From Poriferisodalis sp965198245 (lineage in GTDB: Bacteria > Actinomycetota > Acidimicrobiia > Acidimicrobiales > Poriferisodalaceae), in assembly GCF_965198245.1 (NCBI RefSeq), contig NZ_OZ240249.1:372001-436000 (forward strand): DNA of 64,000 nucleotides, read 5' to 3'. The position numbers were made by a program, and so were the translations under genes. Below, one piece after another: positions 49,301-58,059 of this stretch (its first letter is position 1; each line of letters opens with the position of its first letter). The notes beneath the pieces are model-generated. The model had not been told where the DNA came from, made no database searches, and saw nothing but the letters and a program-made list of their open reading frames with translations.

Positions 49301-51360
49301 CCGAGATGGCCCACGCTGCCAGCGAGCCCGCATGGTCACCCGACTGCACACATGTTGCGTTCGTCCGGGACCGTTCGCTGTGGCTGATGCGCAATGACGG
49401 TTCGGGCCTTCGTCCCCTCACCCGCTTCGATGGCGAGTCTGCCTCGGGACCGTCGTGGTCGCCTGACGGAAGCCGCATCGCATACGCCCGATCGGTCACT
49501 TACGACCAGCCGACTAGGTCGCAGTCGCATATCTGGGTGGTCAACACCGACGGGACGCAACGAATGCAGCTCACCCAGGGTGATGTCAGCGACAGCTTTC
49601 CGACATGGTCGCCAGACAACGGCCAGATCGCGTTCGAACGCTGGAGACACGACGAAATCGAGGCAGGCGGCCGTTGGGGGGACAGTTACATCATCCTGAT
49701 GGACGCCGACGGCAGCGATCAAACCGTGCTCACCGAGGGCGCCGTCGGGGCGCGCTTGCCTGCGTGGTCGCCCGACGGCAGCCTCATCGCCTATCTCTCC
49801 GCCGGTGCGGTGTGGGTCACCGCACCCGACGACCTCAACCCTCGCGTTGTAGCCGCCGGCGCGCTTGCGGCGGGCGGTCTGTCTTGGTCACCCGATGGCA
49901 CGCGCATCGCCTATGTGCGAGGCAGTTGGAGCGAGAGTCACGTGGTGGCAGTCGAGGTCGATGGCCCTTCCGAAGACGTCATCGGACATGGGTTGCTCAA
50001 GCAGAGGAACCCCAGATGGTCGCCTGACGGCGAGCGAATTGCGTATGACGGAGTCGCCGCTCCCACCGATGCAGACGTTGACAACGCCCGCTACAGCAAC
50101 ATATGGCGCGTGGGCGTATCCGGGGCTGCAGGCACGCCGGTGCCAGACGGCGCTCGCGAGTGCCGACCGCGGGGTCGCTCGGGCGGCACAACAGCGGGAT
50201 TCCCATTGCCGGATCGGGGGGTTCCCTCGACCGGATTGGTGCGGGTGGCTGTGCTCTTCATGGATTTCTCCGACGCGCAGGCTGAGCACACGACGCAGGA
50301 AGAGGCAGAACTCGGTCTGCCGTGGGCCGAGACGTTCCTCGAGACGGCCAGCTACGGAAAGATCGACATTGAGTTCGTACCGTTGCATCGGTGGCTGCGC
50401 GCCGAGCAGGACTCGACCGCCTACATAGGGCGCTTGGCGGTCGGGATGGGCCTCTCGAGTCCAACCTCTGCACACGCTGTTGCCTTGGCCGACGACGAGT
50501 TCGACTTCTCAACGGTGGATCTGGTTCTCACGGTGTTTCCCAGGAGTCACTTCGGCGGCGGCAACGCAGGTGGTTCTGCCGCCGCCGATGACGTCGAGGT
50601 CTCGACGACGAGGGTGAACACCCATCGGCGCGCCGAGTCGGGGTCGCTGACAGCCTGGGGATACGTCGGTGCCCATGAGATGACGCACAACCTGGGCTTG
50701 CTCGACATGTACCCCTACGATCCCGAGCGCGGCAAGCCGCCCGAAATCGCTTCCGGCAACGTGTTGGTTTTTGTCAACATCGGATTGATGGGTCTGGCGA
50801 GCACCTTCGCCACTGTGCAGAACGATGAGCGCCTGCGACAGATCTGGAAGCACTCCAACGGCAGCACTTCGACGAGTTACGCGAGGCATCTCAGTCTGGG
50901 CGAGGTGCTGGCTTGGAGCAGGTGGCAGCTCGGGTGGCTGGGCGACTCGCAGGTGAGTTGCGTCGATGCGCCTGACACGACCGTGCAGCTGGCGCCGATC
51001 GCGCAGCCGGGTGACGGTGTAGCGATGGCTGCTGTGCCGCTCACCACCCACGAGATGATCGTGATCGAGAGCCGCCGCAAGTTGGGCAGAGACGCCGGCC
51101 AGTTCTTCGAAGTGGCCGACACGGGCGCCAGCACCACGATCCCCCGGCTCATCACCGAGGGTGTGCTCGTGTACGTAGTCGACTCGGCGATCGGCTCGGG
51201 CGAGCTGCCGATTCGTGTTGCCGGCGACGATGGCAACCGCCACTTAGACGACTTTCCGGTGCTCGAAGTCGGCGAGTCGGTGACCCTGCGGGGCTACACG
51301 GTCACGGTTACCGCCGACGACGGCGACACCCACACCGTGGTCATCACCCGCAACTCCTGA
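46333..51360 (+). CDS. CWB2 + three propellers + M6-like metalloprotease (K)
   Basis: 1675 residues from ATG 46333 (MRRALSGATLVVALVGGMLA); a 213-residue upstream extension of the frame overlaps gene J and is rejected. Signal peptide about 1-28. Three CWB2 repeats (YGGADRYATSLLVA, VGGADRYRTGVAAA, LAGATRFDTAVKAA). Then three consecutive six-blade propellers, each with six WSP(D/N) blades and each new one opening with CGGTSSD. The protease domain carries HEMTHNLGLLDMY (His1448). The C-terminal tail (ESVTLRGYTVTVTADDGDTH) is shared with J and L. The largest protein in the window; propeller number is the main difference from J and L. Confidence 0.88.
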   Translation: MRRALSGATLVVALVGGMLALPGTAAAQTAGEDGQARAAVTRYGGADRYATSLLVAEAVAADAGGSLSHVVMVSGLNWPDAVVAAPVAGALGAPVLMTPPGELRDDAAAFVQRTGASDVVVVGSTGDAHAVSEAVVASLADLGLSVERVGGADRYRTGVAAARHLSSVGDIPGLGRTAIVANGWVFADALVAGSFAARGRHPVLLTPPGELNADVAAYLSEAGIEHVVLMGGTGALAESVDWSISQSGIAVTRLAGATRFDTAVKAADFVVGRYASGTERCFSTERIGLARARVPFDSFSAGPLLGRLCAPLLLADPNAIPLDTAGFLDAARTATAAAGADALDLRVFGGDAAVSQAAIDAYLSGESAVEPEAEPTELPAGTCGGQIDAAPVQLIAEDFPEKPAWSPDCSQIVYGAVWRLWIANRDGSEPSELTERDDGFFYEPAWSPDGTRIAYARQVHQQTHWESHIWVVNLDGTAKAQITRGDVWDDDPSWSPDGTKLVFTRTSGTGRNAEGHRIEPDRYLVTMNADGTDERFLAVGGTWEHAPRWSPDGSQIAYVTNNSVWVRSTDGSGGRAVAGNAYSDGGLSWSPDGTKLAFTRVDGTDASIRLVQIDTAGTEVLADVPGRESYPQWSPDGQRILFYVSTEEGTRQVWVAGASGRQIGIAPGQFVGRGSAPSVGGCGGTSSDALRQLGPLGGNGPSWSPNCTHVVFVRDRSLWLMRNDGTDLRWLATYDSHISGPSWSPDGTRIAFSRLLYENERWMSHIWVVNADGTGHTQLTRGDVQDSDPSWSPDGSKLTFSRYWGSGRDENGHRTDSDRYIAVMGLDGSGRRALTAGGLWESSPEWSPDSTLIAYIAGQNVWVVTPDGSHRRGIAGGVSLSGLSWSPDGSRIAVVRSDDGAAALHLIELASLSDIKIEGVTGQPSSPHWSPDGQRLAFQAVDADRQTHIWVAGASGTQVGTVMGQFVGGGAAPTAGGCGGTSSDGPVELTEMAHAASEPAWSPDCTHVAFVRDRSLWLMRNDGSGLRPLTRFDGESASGPSWSPDGSRIAYARSVTYDQPTRSQSHIWVVNTDGTQRMQLTQGDVSDSFPTWSPDNGQIAFERWRHDEIEAGGRWGDSYIILMDADGSDQTVLTEGAVGARLPAWSPDGSLIAYLSAGAVWVTAPDDLNPRVVAAGALAAGGLSWSPDGTRIAYVRGSWSESHVVAVEVDGPSEDVIGHGLLKQRNPRWSPDGERIAYDGVAAPTDADVDNARYSNIWRVGVSGAAGTPVPDGARECRPRGRSGGTTAGFPLPDRGVPSTGLVRVAVLFMDFSDAQAEHTTQEEAELGLPWAETFLETASYGKIDIEFVPLHRWLRAEQDSTAYIGRLAVGMGLSSPTSAHAVALADDEFDFSTVDLVLTVFPRSHFGGGNAGGSAAADDVEVSTTRVNTHRRAESGSLTAWGYVGAHEMTHNLGLLDMYPYDPERGKPPEIASGNVLVFVNIGLMGLASTFATVQNDERLRQIWKHSNGSTSTSYARHLSLGEVLAWSRWQLGWLGDSQVSCVDAPDTTVQLAPIAQPGDGVAMAAVPLTTHEMIVIESRRKLGRDAGQFFEVADTGASTTIPRLITEGVLVYVVDSAIGSGELPIRVAGDDGNRHLDDFPVLEVGESVTLRGYTVTVTADDGDTHTVVITRNS

Positions 51361-51405
51361 CCGCCGTCCCGCCAGGCTGCGGGACAGCGTCCTGTCGCTG
51401 GGCAC

Positions 51406-51411
51406 TACGTT
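51406..51411 (+). promoter_or_regulatory. -10 box (TACGTT), leaderless promoter of CWB2 gene L
   Basis: Same 7-nt spacing and same flanking bases as the K promoter, ending just before ATG 51419. Confidence 0.5.
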
Positions 51412-51418
51412 CGGCCAG

Positions 51419-54400
51419 ATGCGGCGTGCACTGACCGGAGCGGTGCTGGTCGTCGCAGTCGTGGGGGGCGTGCTTGGGTTGCCGACGTCTGCAGCGGCCC
51501 AAACCGCCCAAGAAGAGCAGTTGGCCAAGGTTGCGGTCTCCCGCTACGGCGGCGCGGATCGCTATGCCACCTCATTGCTGGTGGCCGATGCGGTCGCGGC
51601 CGATGCGGGCGGCTCGCTGACGCACGTCGTGATGGTGTCGGGCCTGAGCTGGCCTGACGCGGTGGTGGCTGCGCCGGTTGCGGGAGCGTTGGGTGCGCCG
51701 GTGCTGATGACCCCACCCGGGGAGCTGCGCGACGATGCGGCGGCGTTCGTGCAGCGCACCGGTGTGACCGACGTGGTGGTGGTCGGCGCCACGGGGGGTG
51801 CGCACGCCGTCAGCGACGCGGTGGTGACTTCGCTGGAAGGCCTCGGCATCACGGTGGAGCGTGTGGGCCGCGTGGATCGCTACGCCACAGGTGTGGTTGC
51901 GGCGCGGCAGATTGAGTCGGTGGGCGAGATGCCCGGTTTCGGCACTACGGCGATCGTTGCCAACGGTGACGTGTTTGCCGATGCTCTGGTGGCGGGTGCG
52001 TTCGCAGCACGGGGGCCGCATCCGGTGTTGCTGACCCCGCGTGACGAACTGCATGCCGGAGTGGCCCGGTACCTGTCCGAGGCGGGGATCTCCCATGTGG
52101 TGCTGATGGGCGGCACCGCTGCGCTGGCCGAAGCGGTGGACTGGTCGATCTCGGACCTTGGCATTTCCGTCACGCGCCTGGCGGGTGCAACCCGCTTCGA
52201 CACCGCGGTGAAGGCTGCGGAATTTGTGGAAGGCCTCTACGCCCAAGGATCCGAGCGGTGCTTCACCACTGAACGCATCGGGTTGGCCCGAGCGCGCGTG
52301 CCATTCGACTCGTTCAGTGCCGGCCCGCTGCTGGGACGGCTGTGCGCCCCGCTGCTGCTTGCCAGCCCCCACGCCATTCCGCTGGACACAGCGGGCTTTC
52401 TTGACGCTGCACGGACGACGACGGCCGCCGCGGGCGTCGACACGCTGGACCTGCGGGTGTTCGGCGGCGACGCAGCCGTGTCCCAGACAGCAATCGACGC
52501 CTACCTCGACGGCGAGCCCACCGTCGAACCCGCCGACGAGCCCGCCGGACTGCCCGCAGGCACCTGCGGGGGAGCGATCGATGCCGCGCCGGTGCAGCTC
52601 GTCACCGAGAACGACCCCGAAGAACCTGCCTGGTCGCCCGACTGCAGCCAGATCGTCTACGGAGCCCGTTCACGCCTGTGGATCGCTGGCAACGACGGAA
52701 GCGAACCGAGCGAACTGACTCAACGCGACGGCGGCTATTCCCATGAACCGTTCTGGTCACCCGACGGAACTCGAATTGCCTATGCACGCGAGGTCTACCA
52801 GGGTGAACACTGGGAGTCACACATCTGGGTGGTGAACGCCGACGGATCCGGCAAGACTCAAGTCACCCGTGGGGACGTCTGGGACGGCGACCCGTCGTGG
52901 TCGCCCGACAGCACCGAGATCGTGTTCAGCCGCATCAGCGGGACGGGACGCGATGCGCAAGGCGATCGCATCAGCAGCGACCGCTACATCGTGGCCATGA
53001 ACGCCAACGGCACGAACAAGCGGTTCCTGACAGTCGGCGGCGCATGGGACCACGCCCCCACGTGGTCGCCCGACGGCAGCCAGATCGGTTACATCGCCTA
53101 CGACTCGGTCTGGGTGCACAACACGAACGGATCCGGCGGCAGAGCCATAGCGGGCAACGCCTACTGGGACGGCGGCCTGTCGTGGTCGCCGGACGGTTCG
53201 AAGATTGCGTTCACTCGCCGTGACGGGGAGGATGCGTCCATCCGGCTGGTTCAAGTCGACACCGCCAGCGAAGAAGTGCTTGCCGACGTTCCCGGGCGGG
53301 AAAGCCATCCGCGGTGGTCGCCCGACGGGCACCGGATCCTGTTCTTCGTCGCGACTGAGGATGGCACGCGCGAGGCATGGGCAGCAGGCGCGTCGGGCCG
53401 TCAGGTTGGCATCGCGCCGGGACAGTTCGTAGGGCGCGGCTCGGCTCCGTCACCGGGCGGTTGCGGCGGTAGCGCCAGCGACGCATCGCAGCAACTCGGC
53501 TCGCTGGGCGGCAGCAGCCCGTCCTGGTCGCCGAACTGCACCCACGTCGTGTTCGCTCATGACCGATCGCTGTGGCTGATGCGCAACGACGGCACCGATC
53601 TGCGGCGTCTCACTCGCTATGACGCCCGTACGTCGTACGCGCCGTCGTGGTCGCCTGATGGCACACGCATCGCCTATGCGCGGACGGACTACCTGGACGA
53701 CAGGTGGGTGTCGCACATCTGGCTGGTGAACTCCGACGGCACCGGTCACACGCAGCTCACTGGTGGCGACGTGTGGGACGACGAGCCGTCGTGGTCGCCC
53801 GATGGCGCAAAGCTGACCTTCAGCCGGTACTGGGGCAGCGGCCGCAGCGATGCCGGTCATCGCACTGACAGCGATCGCTACATCGCTGTCATTGGGGCTG
53901 ACGGCTCGGGTCGACGTGCGCTCACCGCCGGCGACGCGTGGGACAGCGCCCCGGTGTGGTCGCCCGATGGCACCAAGGTCGGGTATCTCGCGAGCGACGG
54001 CTTTGCGTCTGTCGTTGCGCCTGACGGTTCCGACAACCGCAGGGTCGCTGGCGGCGTGCATCCCGACGGAGGCCTTGCCTGGTCGCCCGACGGCACCCGT
54101 CTCGCATTCGCCCGCCGCAGCACCGTTGAGGGTGACACAGACCGAACCGGTTCGGTGGTGGTGGTCAGGCTCGACGATCCCACCGAGGCGGTGCTGGTCG
54201 ACGAAGCTGACCGAGGCATCCTTCCTCGCTGGTCACCGGACGGGGAGCGCGTCGCCTACACCCGGGTCGGAGCCGACAACGAGCGATCCATCTACGTCAC
54301 CGGGGCAAATGGCACGGCGACGGTCTCGAGTGCTGCGCAGTGCCGCCCCTTGGGTCTCAGCGGAACGACGGCAGGATTCCCGTTGCCCGGTTTGGTGCCG

Positions 54401-55531
54401 ACAGCCGGGGCTGTGCGCGTCGCCGTGCTGTTCATGGATTTCGCCGACGCGCCGGCCGAGCACACCACGCAAGAAGAAGCCGAACTCGGGCTGTCTCGGG
54501 CCGAGACCTACCTCGAGGCGGTCGGCTACGGGAAGATCGACATCGAGTTCGTGCCATTGCATCGGTGGCTGCGTGCAGCGGAGGACTCGGAGGTGTACAT
54601 CGGACCCACCCCATTCGGGCCCGCGCTCGTGGGCACAGCGTCCGCGCACGCTGTTGCCCTGGCCGACGCCGAGTTCGACTTCTCGACGGTGGACCTGGTA
54701 CTGACTGTGTTCCCCGGCACTCACTTCGGCGGCGGCAATGCACTCGGTTCTGTCACTGCTGACGAAGTCGAGGTGACAACGACCAGGGTGAACACCAAGC
54801 CGTTGGACGAGCCCGGCGAGCTGCAGGACTGGGGCTATGTGGGCGCCCACGAGATTGCTCACAACTTGGGCTTGCTTGATATGTACCCCTACGACGACGA
54901 GGTTCACGAACTGCCCGAAATCGATTCCGACAACGTGTGGGTGTTTGTCGACGTGGGGTTGATGGGCTTGCAGAGCCACTTCATGACCGAGCTGGAGGAC
55001 GAGCGGCTGAGGCACACCTGGAGAATCCCCGACGGCACTGAGGGGTCCAGCTTCGCGACATCCCTGCGTTCGAGGGAGATGCTGGCGTGGAGCCGGTGGC
55101 AGCTGGGATGGCTCGCGGACTCCCAAGTGAGTTGCATCACCGAGGACATCGCAACGGTCCGCTTGGGGCCTGTCGCTGCGCCACGAGACTGGTCGGCGAT
55201 GGCGGCGGTGCCGCTGAACGGCCACGAGATGATCGTGGTGGAGAGCCGCCGGCAGCTCGGCTACGACGCTCCCCGGAGCTTCACGGCGCCCGACGGCGCA
55301 AGTACCGAATTCCCGACGCTCATCACGGCCGGGGTGCTGGTGTACACGGTCGACACGCTGCTCGACACGGGAACCTTGCCGATCAAATTCGTTGGCGACA
55401 GCGGCAACGGCCAGATCGAAGACTTCCCGGTGCTGACCAAGGGCGATTCAGTGACGCTGCGGGGCTACACAATCAGCGTCACCGGGGACGACGATGACAC
55501 GCACACGGTCTCCATCACCCGTAACAGCTAG
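51419..55531 (+). CDS. CWB2 + two propellers + M6-like metalloprotease (L)
   Basis: 1370 residues from ATG 51419. Signal peptide about 1-28 (LPTSAAAQ). Three CWB2 repeats (YGGADRYATSLLVA, VGRVDRYATGVVAA, LAGATRFDTAVKAA) are nearly the same as in K. Two six-blade propellers follow (PAWSPDC to PRWSPDG, then PSWSPNC to PRWSPDG), then the zinc motif HEIAHNLGLLDMY (His1144) and the LRGYTISVTGDDDDTH tail. With J (one propeller) and K (three) it forms a duplication series. It probably cleaves extracellular or envelope proteins; substrate unknown. Confidence 0.88.
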   Translation: MRRALTGAVLVVAVVGGVLGLPTSAAAQTAQEEQLAKVAVSRYGGADRYATSLLVADAVAADAGGSLTHVVMVSGLSWPDAVVAAPVAGALGAPVLMTPPGELRDDAAAFVQRTGVTDVVVVGATGGAHAVSDAVVTSLEGLGITVERVGRVDRYATGVVAARQIESVGEMPGFGTTAIVANGDVFADALVAGAFAARGPHPVLLTPRDELHAGVARYLSEAGISHVVLMGGTAALAEAVDWSISDLGISVTRLAGATRFDTAVKAAEFVEGLYAQGSERCFTTERIGLARARVPFDSFSAGPLLGRLCAPLLLASPHAIPLDTAGFLDAARTTTAAAGVDTLDLRVFGGDAAVSQTAIDAYLDGEPTVEPADEPAGLPAGTCGGAIDAAPVQLVTENDPEEPAWSPDCSQIVYGARSRLWIAGNDGSEPSELTQRDGGYSHEPFWSPDGTRIAYAREVYQGEHWESHIWVVNADGSGKTQVTRGDVWDGDPSWSPDSTEIVFSRISGTGRDAQGDRISSDRYIVAMNANGTNKRFLTVGGAWDHAPTWSPDGSQIGYIAYDSVWVHNTNGSGGRAIAGNAYWDGGLSWSPDGSKIAFTRRDGEDASIRLVQVDTASEEVLADVPGRESHPRWSPDGHRILFFVATEDGTREAWAAGASGRQVGIAPGQFVGRGSAPSPGGCGGSASDASQQLGSLGGSSPSWSPNCTHVVFAHDRSLWLMRNDGTDLRRLTRYDARTSYAPSWSPDGTRIAYARTDYLDDRWVSHIWLVNSDGTGHTQLTGGDVWDDEPSWSPDGAKLTFSRYWGSGRSDAGHRTDSDRYIAVIGADGSGRRALTAGDAWDSAPVWSPDGTKVGYLASDGFASVVAPDGSDNRRVAGGVHPDGGLAWSPDGTRLAFARRSTVEGDTDRTGSVVVVRLDDPTEAVLVDEADRGILPRWSPDGERVAYTRVGADNERSIYVTGANGTATVSSAAQCRPLGLSGTTAGFPLPGLVPTAGAVRVAVLFMDFADAPAEHTTQEEAELGLSRAETYLEAVGYGKIDIEFVPLHRWLRAAEDSEVYIGPTPFGPALVGTASAHAVALADAEFDFSTVDLVLTVFPGTHFGGGNALGSVTADEVEVTTTRVNTKPLDEPGELQDWGYVGAHEIAHNLGLLDMYPYDDEVHELPEIDSDNVWVFVDVGLMGLQSHFMTELEDERLRHTWRIPDGTEGSSFATSLRSREMLAWSRWQLGWLADSQVSCITEDIATVRLGPVAAPRDWSAMAAVPLNGHEMIVVESRRQLGYDAPRSFTAPDGASTEFPTLITAGVLVYTVDTLLDTGTLPIKFVGDSGNGQIEDFPVLTKGDSVTLRGYTISVTGDDDDTHTVSITRNS

Positions 55532-55653
55532 CAGGCTGGCTTCGCACTTACTTGCCGGATCTTGTTGGCGAAGATGTGGCAGGCAACAGCCTCAGCACGG
55601 TCCTGGCGTAGGATCGGCGCGGCACTAGGTGCAGCTTCGAGCTGGGAGTGGCG
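55532..55653 (+). promoter_or_regulatory. Promoter region of the M-N-O operon
   Basis: A TAGGAT hexamer at 55609-55614 could be the -10 for gene M; GGGAG lies 5 nt before ATG 55654. No clear -35 was found. Confidence 0.35.
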
Positions 55654-58059
55654 ATGATGCGCATGCGGCCGGCGTCGGGTTGCCGCGTCGTATCGCTGCG
55701 ACGGGCTGCGACCGGGTTGTGTGTCGCGGTGCTGGTGGCGAGTGTGTTCGTGCCGGCTCATCCGGCGTCGGCGCAGTCGAGCAGCTCGGGTGATGTGGTG
55801 GTGATTGCGAATGGGTGGTCGGCGCCTGATGCGGGTGCTGCTGCGCCGCTCGCTGGTCGCCTTGATGGCGTGATGCTGTATGCCTCGACAGAGTCGCTGG
55901 GTTCGGCGACGGTGAATGCTCTGGGCAGGCTGGCGCCGTCGCGGGTGGTTCTGGTAGGTGGTGCTGCGGCGTTGTCCGCTGATGTGGAGGCTGAGGTCCG
56001 CCGGCTGGTGCCCGATGCGACGGTGGAGCGTCTCAGCGGCGCTGATCGATACGACACCGCGGCGCGTGCTGCGTCGGTTGAGCCGGCGGTTCCGCAGAAC
56101 CGTCCGGTCATTTTGGCCAACGGCTGGTCGCCGTCCGATGTTGGCACCGCGGCGCCGTTGGCGGCGAGGCTTGGCGGCAGTGTCCTGTACGCAGCCAAGA
56201 ATGTGCTGGGGCGCCCGGCTGCCGCGGCGCTTGAGCAGTTCGCGCCATCCCAGGTGATCCTGGTCGGAGGGACCGCGGCGCTGTCGGGCGACATCGACAC
56301 GGAGCTGTCCGAGCTGCTGCCCGATGTTCCCACGCAGCGGTTCGCGGGCACGGACCGTATCGACTCCGCGGCGCGGGCTGCGTTGTACGGGAACGCTCCC
56401 ACCGGACGGCCTGTGGTGATCGCGGATGGCTGGTCGACGCCCGACGTCGGCGTGGCGGCGCCGCTGGCGGCTGCGCTGGGCGGCAGCGTGCTGTTCTCGT
56501 CCGAGGGCGCGCACGAATCGCTCTCGCATGCGTTGGATCAGCTCGTTCCTTCCGAGGTGGTGCTGGTCGGAAACTCCGTGCTTACCGATGGGCTCGCCGA
56601 GGACCTCAGCCGCCTCCCGCTGGACACGCCGCGGACCCATATCACCGGCGCTGACCGGATCGAGATCGCCGCCGAGGCCGCCCTGCTCGCCCACAGCCGC
56701 GTACTCGTAAGCCGCTACGACCCCCCAAGCGACCCAGTCGAGGATCGCCCCAGCCTGAGGAACATAGGTCGCACAACATATGACGACGAAGGAAACAGAG
56801 TCGGTCCGCTTCAGATCAACGGCCAGCCGTTCGACCGCTCGGCGTTTGCCGGACGCGATGTGCTGCTGTGGCTGTGGTCACCGTTCTGAGGCCTTTGCCT
56901 TCGTCAGAGGCCTGTGGTCGCAGCGCTCAAGAAACAGCACGGAGACAATCTGGCCATCATCGGTGCCCCGTTCCTCAGCAGCGGTGTCGATCACGACGAC
57001 CTCTTGGGCTTCAGCCGACGGGTCGAAGACACCCCCCACCTTCTGGGAGCGAGCGGCCCATTCTTCACCCACCCAAGGGGGGGCACCTCCGTCTACTCAG
57101 GATCGTTGGTTCTTGTCCGCGCTGACGGGACTGTGACAGTACCCGTGACGACAGCGGTGCCGATCTTCATGATCCTTGATGCCCTCAGCACTGGGCGCCC
57201 GACCCGAACCGTCGCCCTGGCGGCAGGGAGAAATCATGCTTGCGCCCTCAAGCCCGGCGGCACCGTCGAGTGCTGGGGGGAAACCGGGAGCGATGTACTG
57301 GACGGGCCTGAGGGCACATTCACCACCGTGATCTCGCCCGCATGTTCCGGCGGGGGGTACTGGCGCGAGTGCATGAGCATGAGCCAGTCGGGACCGCTCG
57401 GAACTGACGGCACGTTCACAGCGATCTCGGCCGGCAACGAATTTTCCTGCGGTATCAGGGCCGATAGAACCGTCGTTTGTTGGGGCAGCAATGGCTCGGG
57501 TCAATCGGATGCGCCCGAGGGCACGTTCACGACAATTTCGTCTGGCCATGAGCATTCGTGTGGTGTCAAGTCCGGCGGGTCCGTCGCCTGCTGGGGCAGC
57601 AATGGCGAGGGCCGATCGGATGCGCCCGAGGGCACGTTCACGACAATTTCGTCTGGCCATGAGCATTCGTGTGGTGTCAAGTCCGGCGGGTCCGTCGTTT
57701 GTTGGGGCAGCAATGGCTCGGGTCAATCGGATGCGCCCGAGGGCACCTTCACAACGATCTCGTCTGGCTACAAGCACTCGTGCGGCATCAAGACCGACCG
57801 AACCGTCGCCTGCTGGGGCGACAACGAAACAGGTCAATCGGACCCGCCCGAGGGCACGTTTACGATCATTTCGTCTGGCTACAAGCACTCGTGCGGCATC
57901 AAGACCGACCGAACCGTCGCCTGCTGGGGCAACCGCAGCTATCAGCCGGTGAAGCGGATTCCGCCGGGCCAGTTCACGCACGTTGCGGTGCCAACGTATT
58001 TCGGGCATTCGTATTCGATCAGCGCTGACGGAGTCGTGGAATACGTCGTGTGGTGGTGA
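55654..58059 (+). CDS. CWB2 + thioredoxin-like (in-frame TGA, putative Sec) + RCC1 repeats (M)
   Basis: Read through the TGA at 56887-56889, this is one 801-residue protein from ATG 55654. Signal peptide about 1-40 (ASAQ). Three CWB2 repeats (LSGADRYDTAARAA, FAGTDRIDSAARAA, ITGADRIEIAAEAA) reach about residue 350. A thioredoxin-like domain starts INGQPFDRSAFAGRDVLLWL, WSPF, then U412-G-L-C where redoxins have CxxC, then RPVVAALKKQHGDNLAIIGA. From about 525 come six RCC1-type repeats, each with a Cys pair (SCGVKSGG..VACWG), encoded by 111-bp tandem repeats. If TGA is a stop, the product is 411 residues and the redox domain is cut at its active site. The stop overlaps the start of N (TGATG). 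Confidence 0.75.
56887..56889 (+). other. In-frame TGA at the first CxxC cysteine position of M (candidate Sec codon)
   Basis: Context WSPF-TGA-GLC-LRQRPVVAAL. The frame stays open on both sides. The equivalent codon is also TGA in genes N and O. Confidence 0.75.
56912..56923 (+). promoter_or_regulatory. Candidate SECIS hairpin of M
   Basis: CTGT-GGTC-GCAG, 4-bp stem (one G-T pair) with a GGTC loop starting 26 nt after the TGA, a distance accepted for bacterial SECIS elements, whose loops begin with G. A second, separate 8-bp stem (56890-56912) follows the TGA directly but is not conserved in N or O. Confidence 0.45.
57517..57849. repeat. 111-bp tandem repeats encoding RCC1 units of M
   Basis: Units begin at 57517, 57628 and 57739, with a fourth start at 57850; exact 111-bp period (37 residues). 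The first two share long identical stretches, suggesting recent duplication. The same 111-bp period occurs in gene N (repeat starts about 59775, 59886, 59997). Confidence 0.9.

Noticed and set aside
56890..56912. 8-bp stem immediately after the TGA of M as the SECIS
   Set aside because: Loop begins only 8 nt after the TGA and the stem is not conserved in N or O; the hairpin at +26 is the better candidate.
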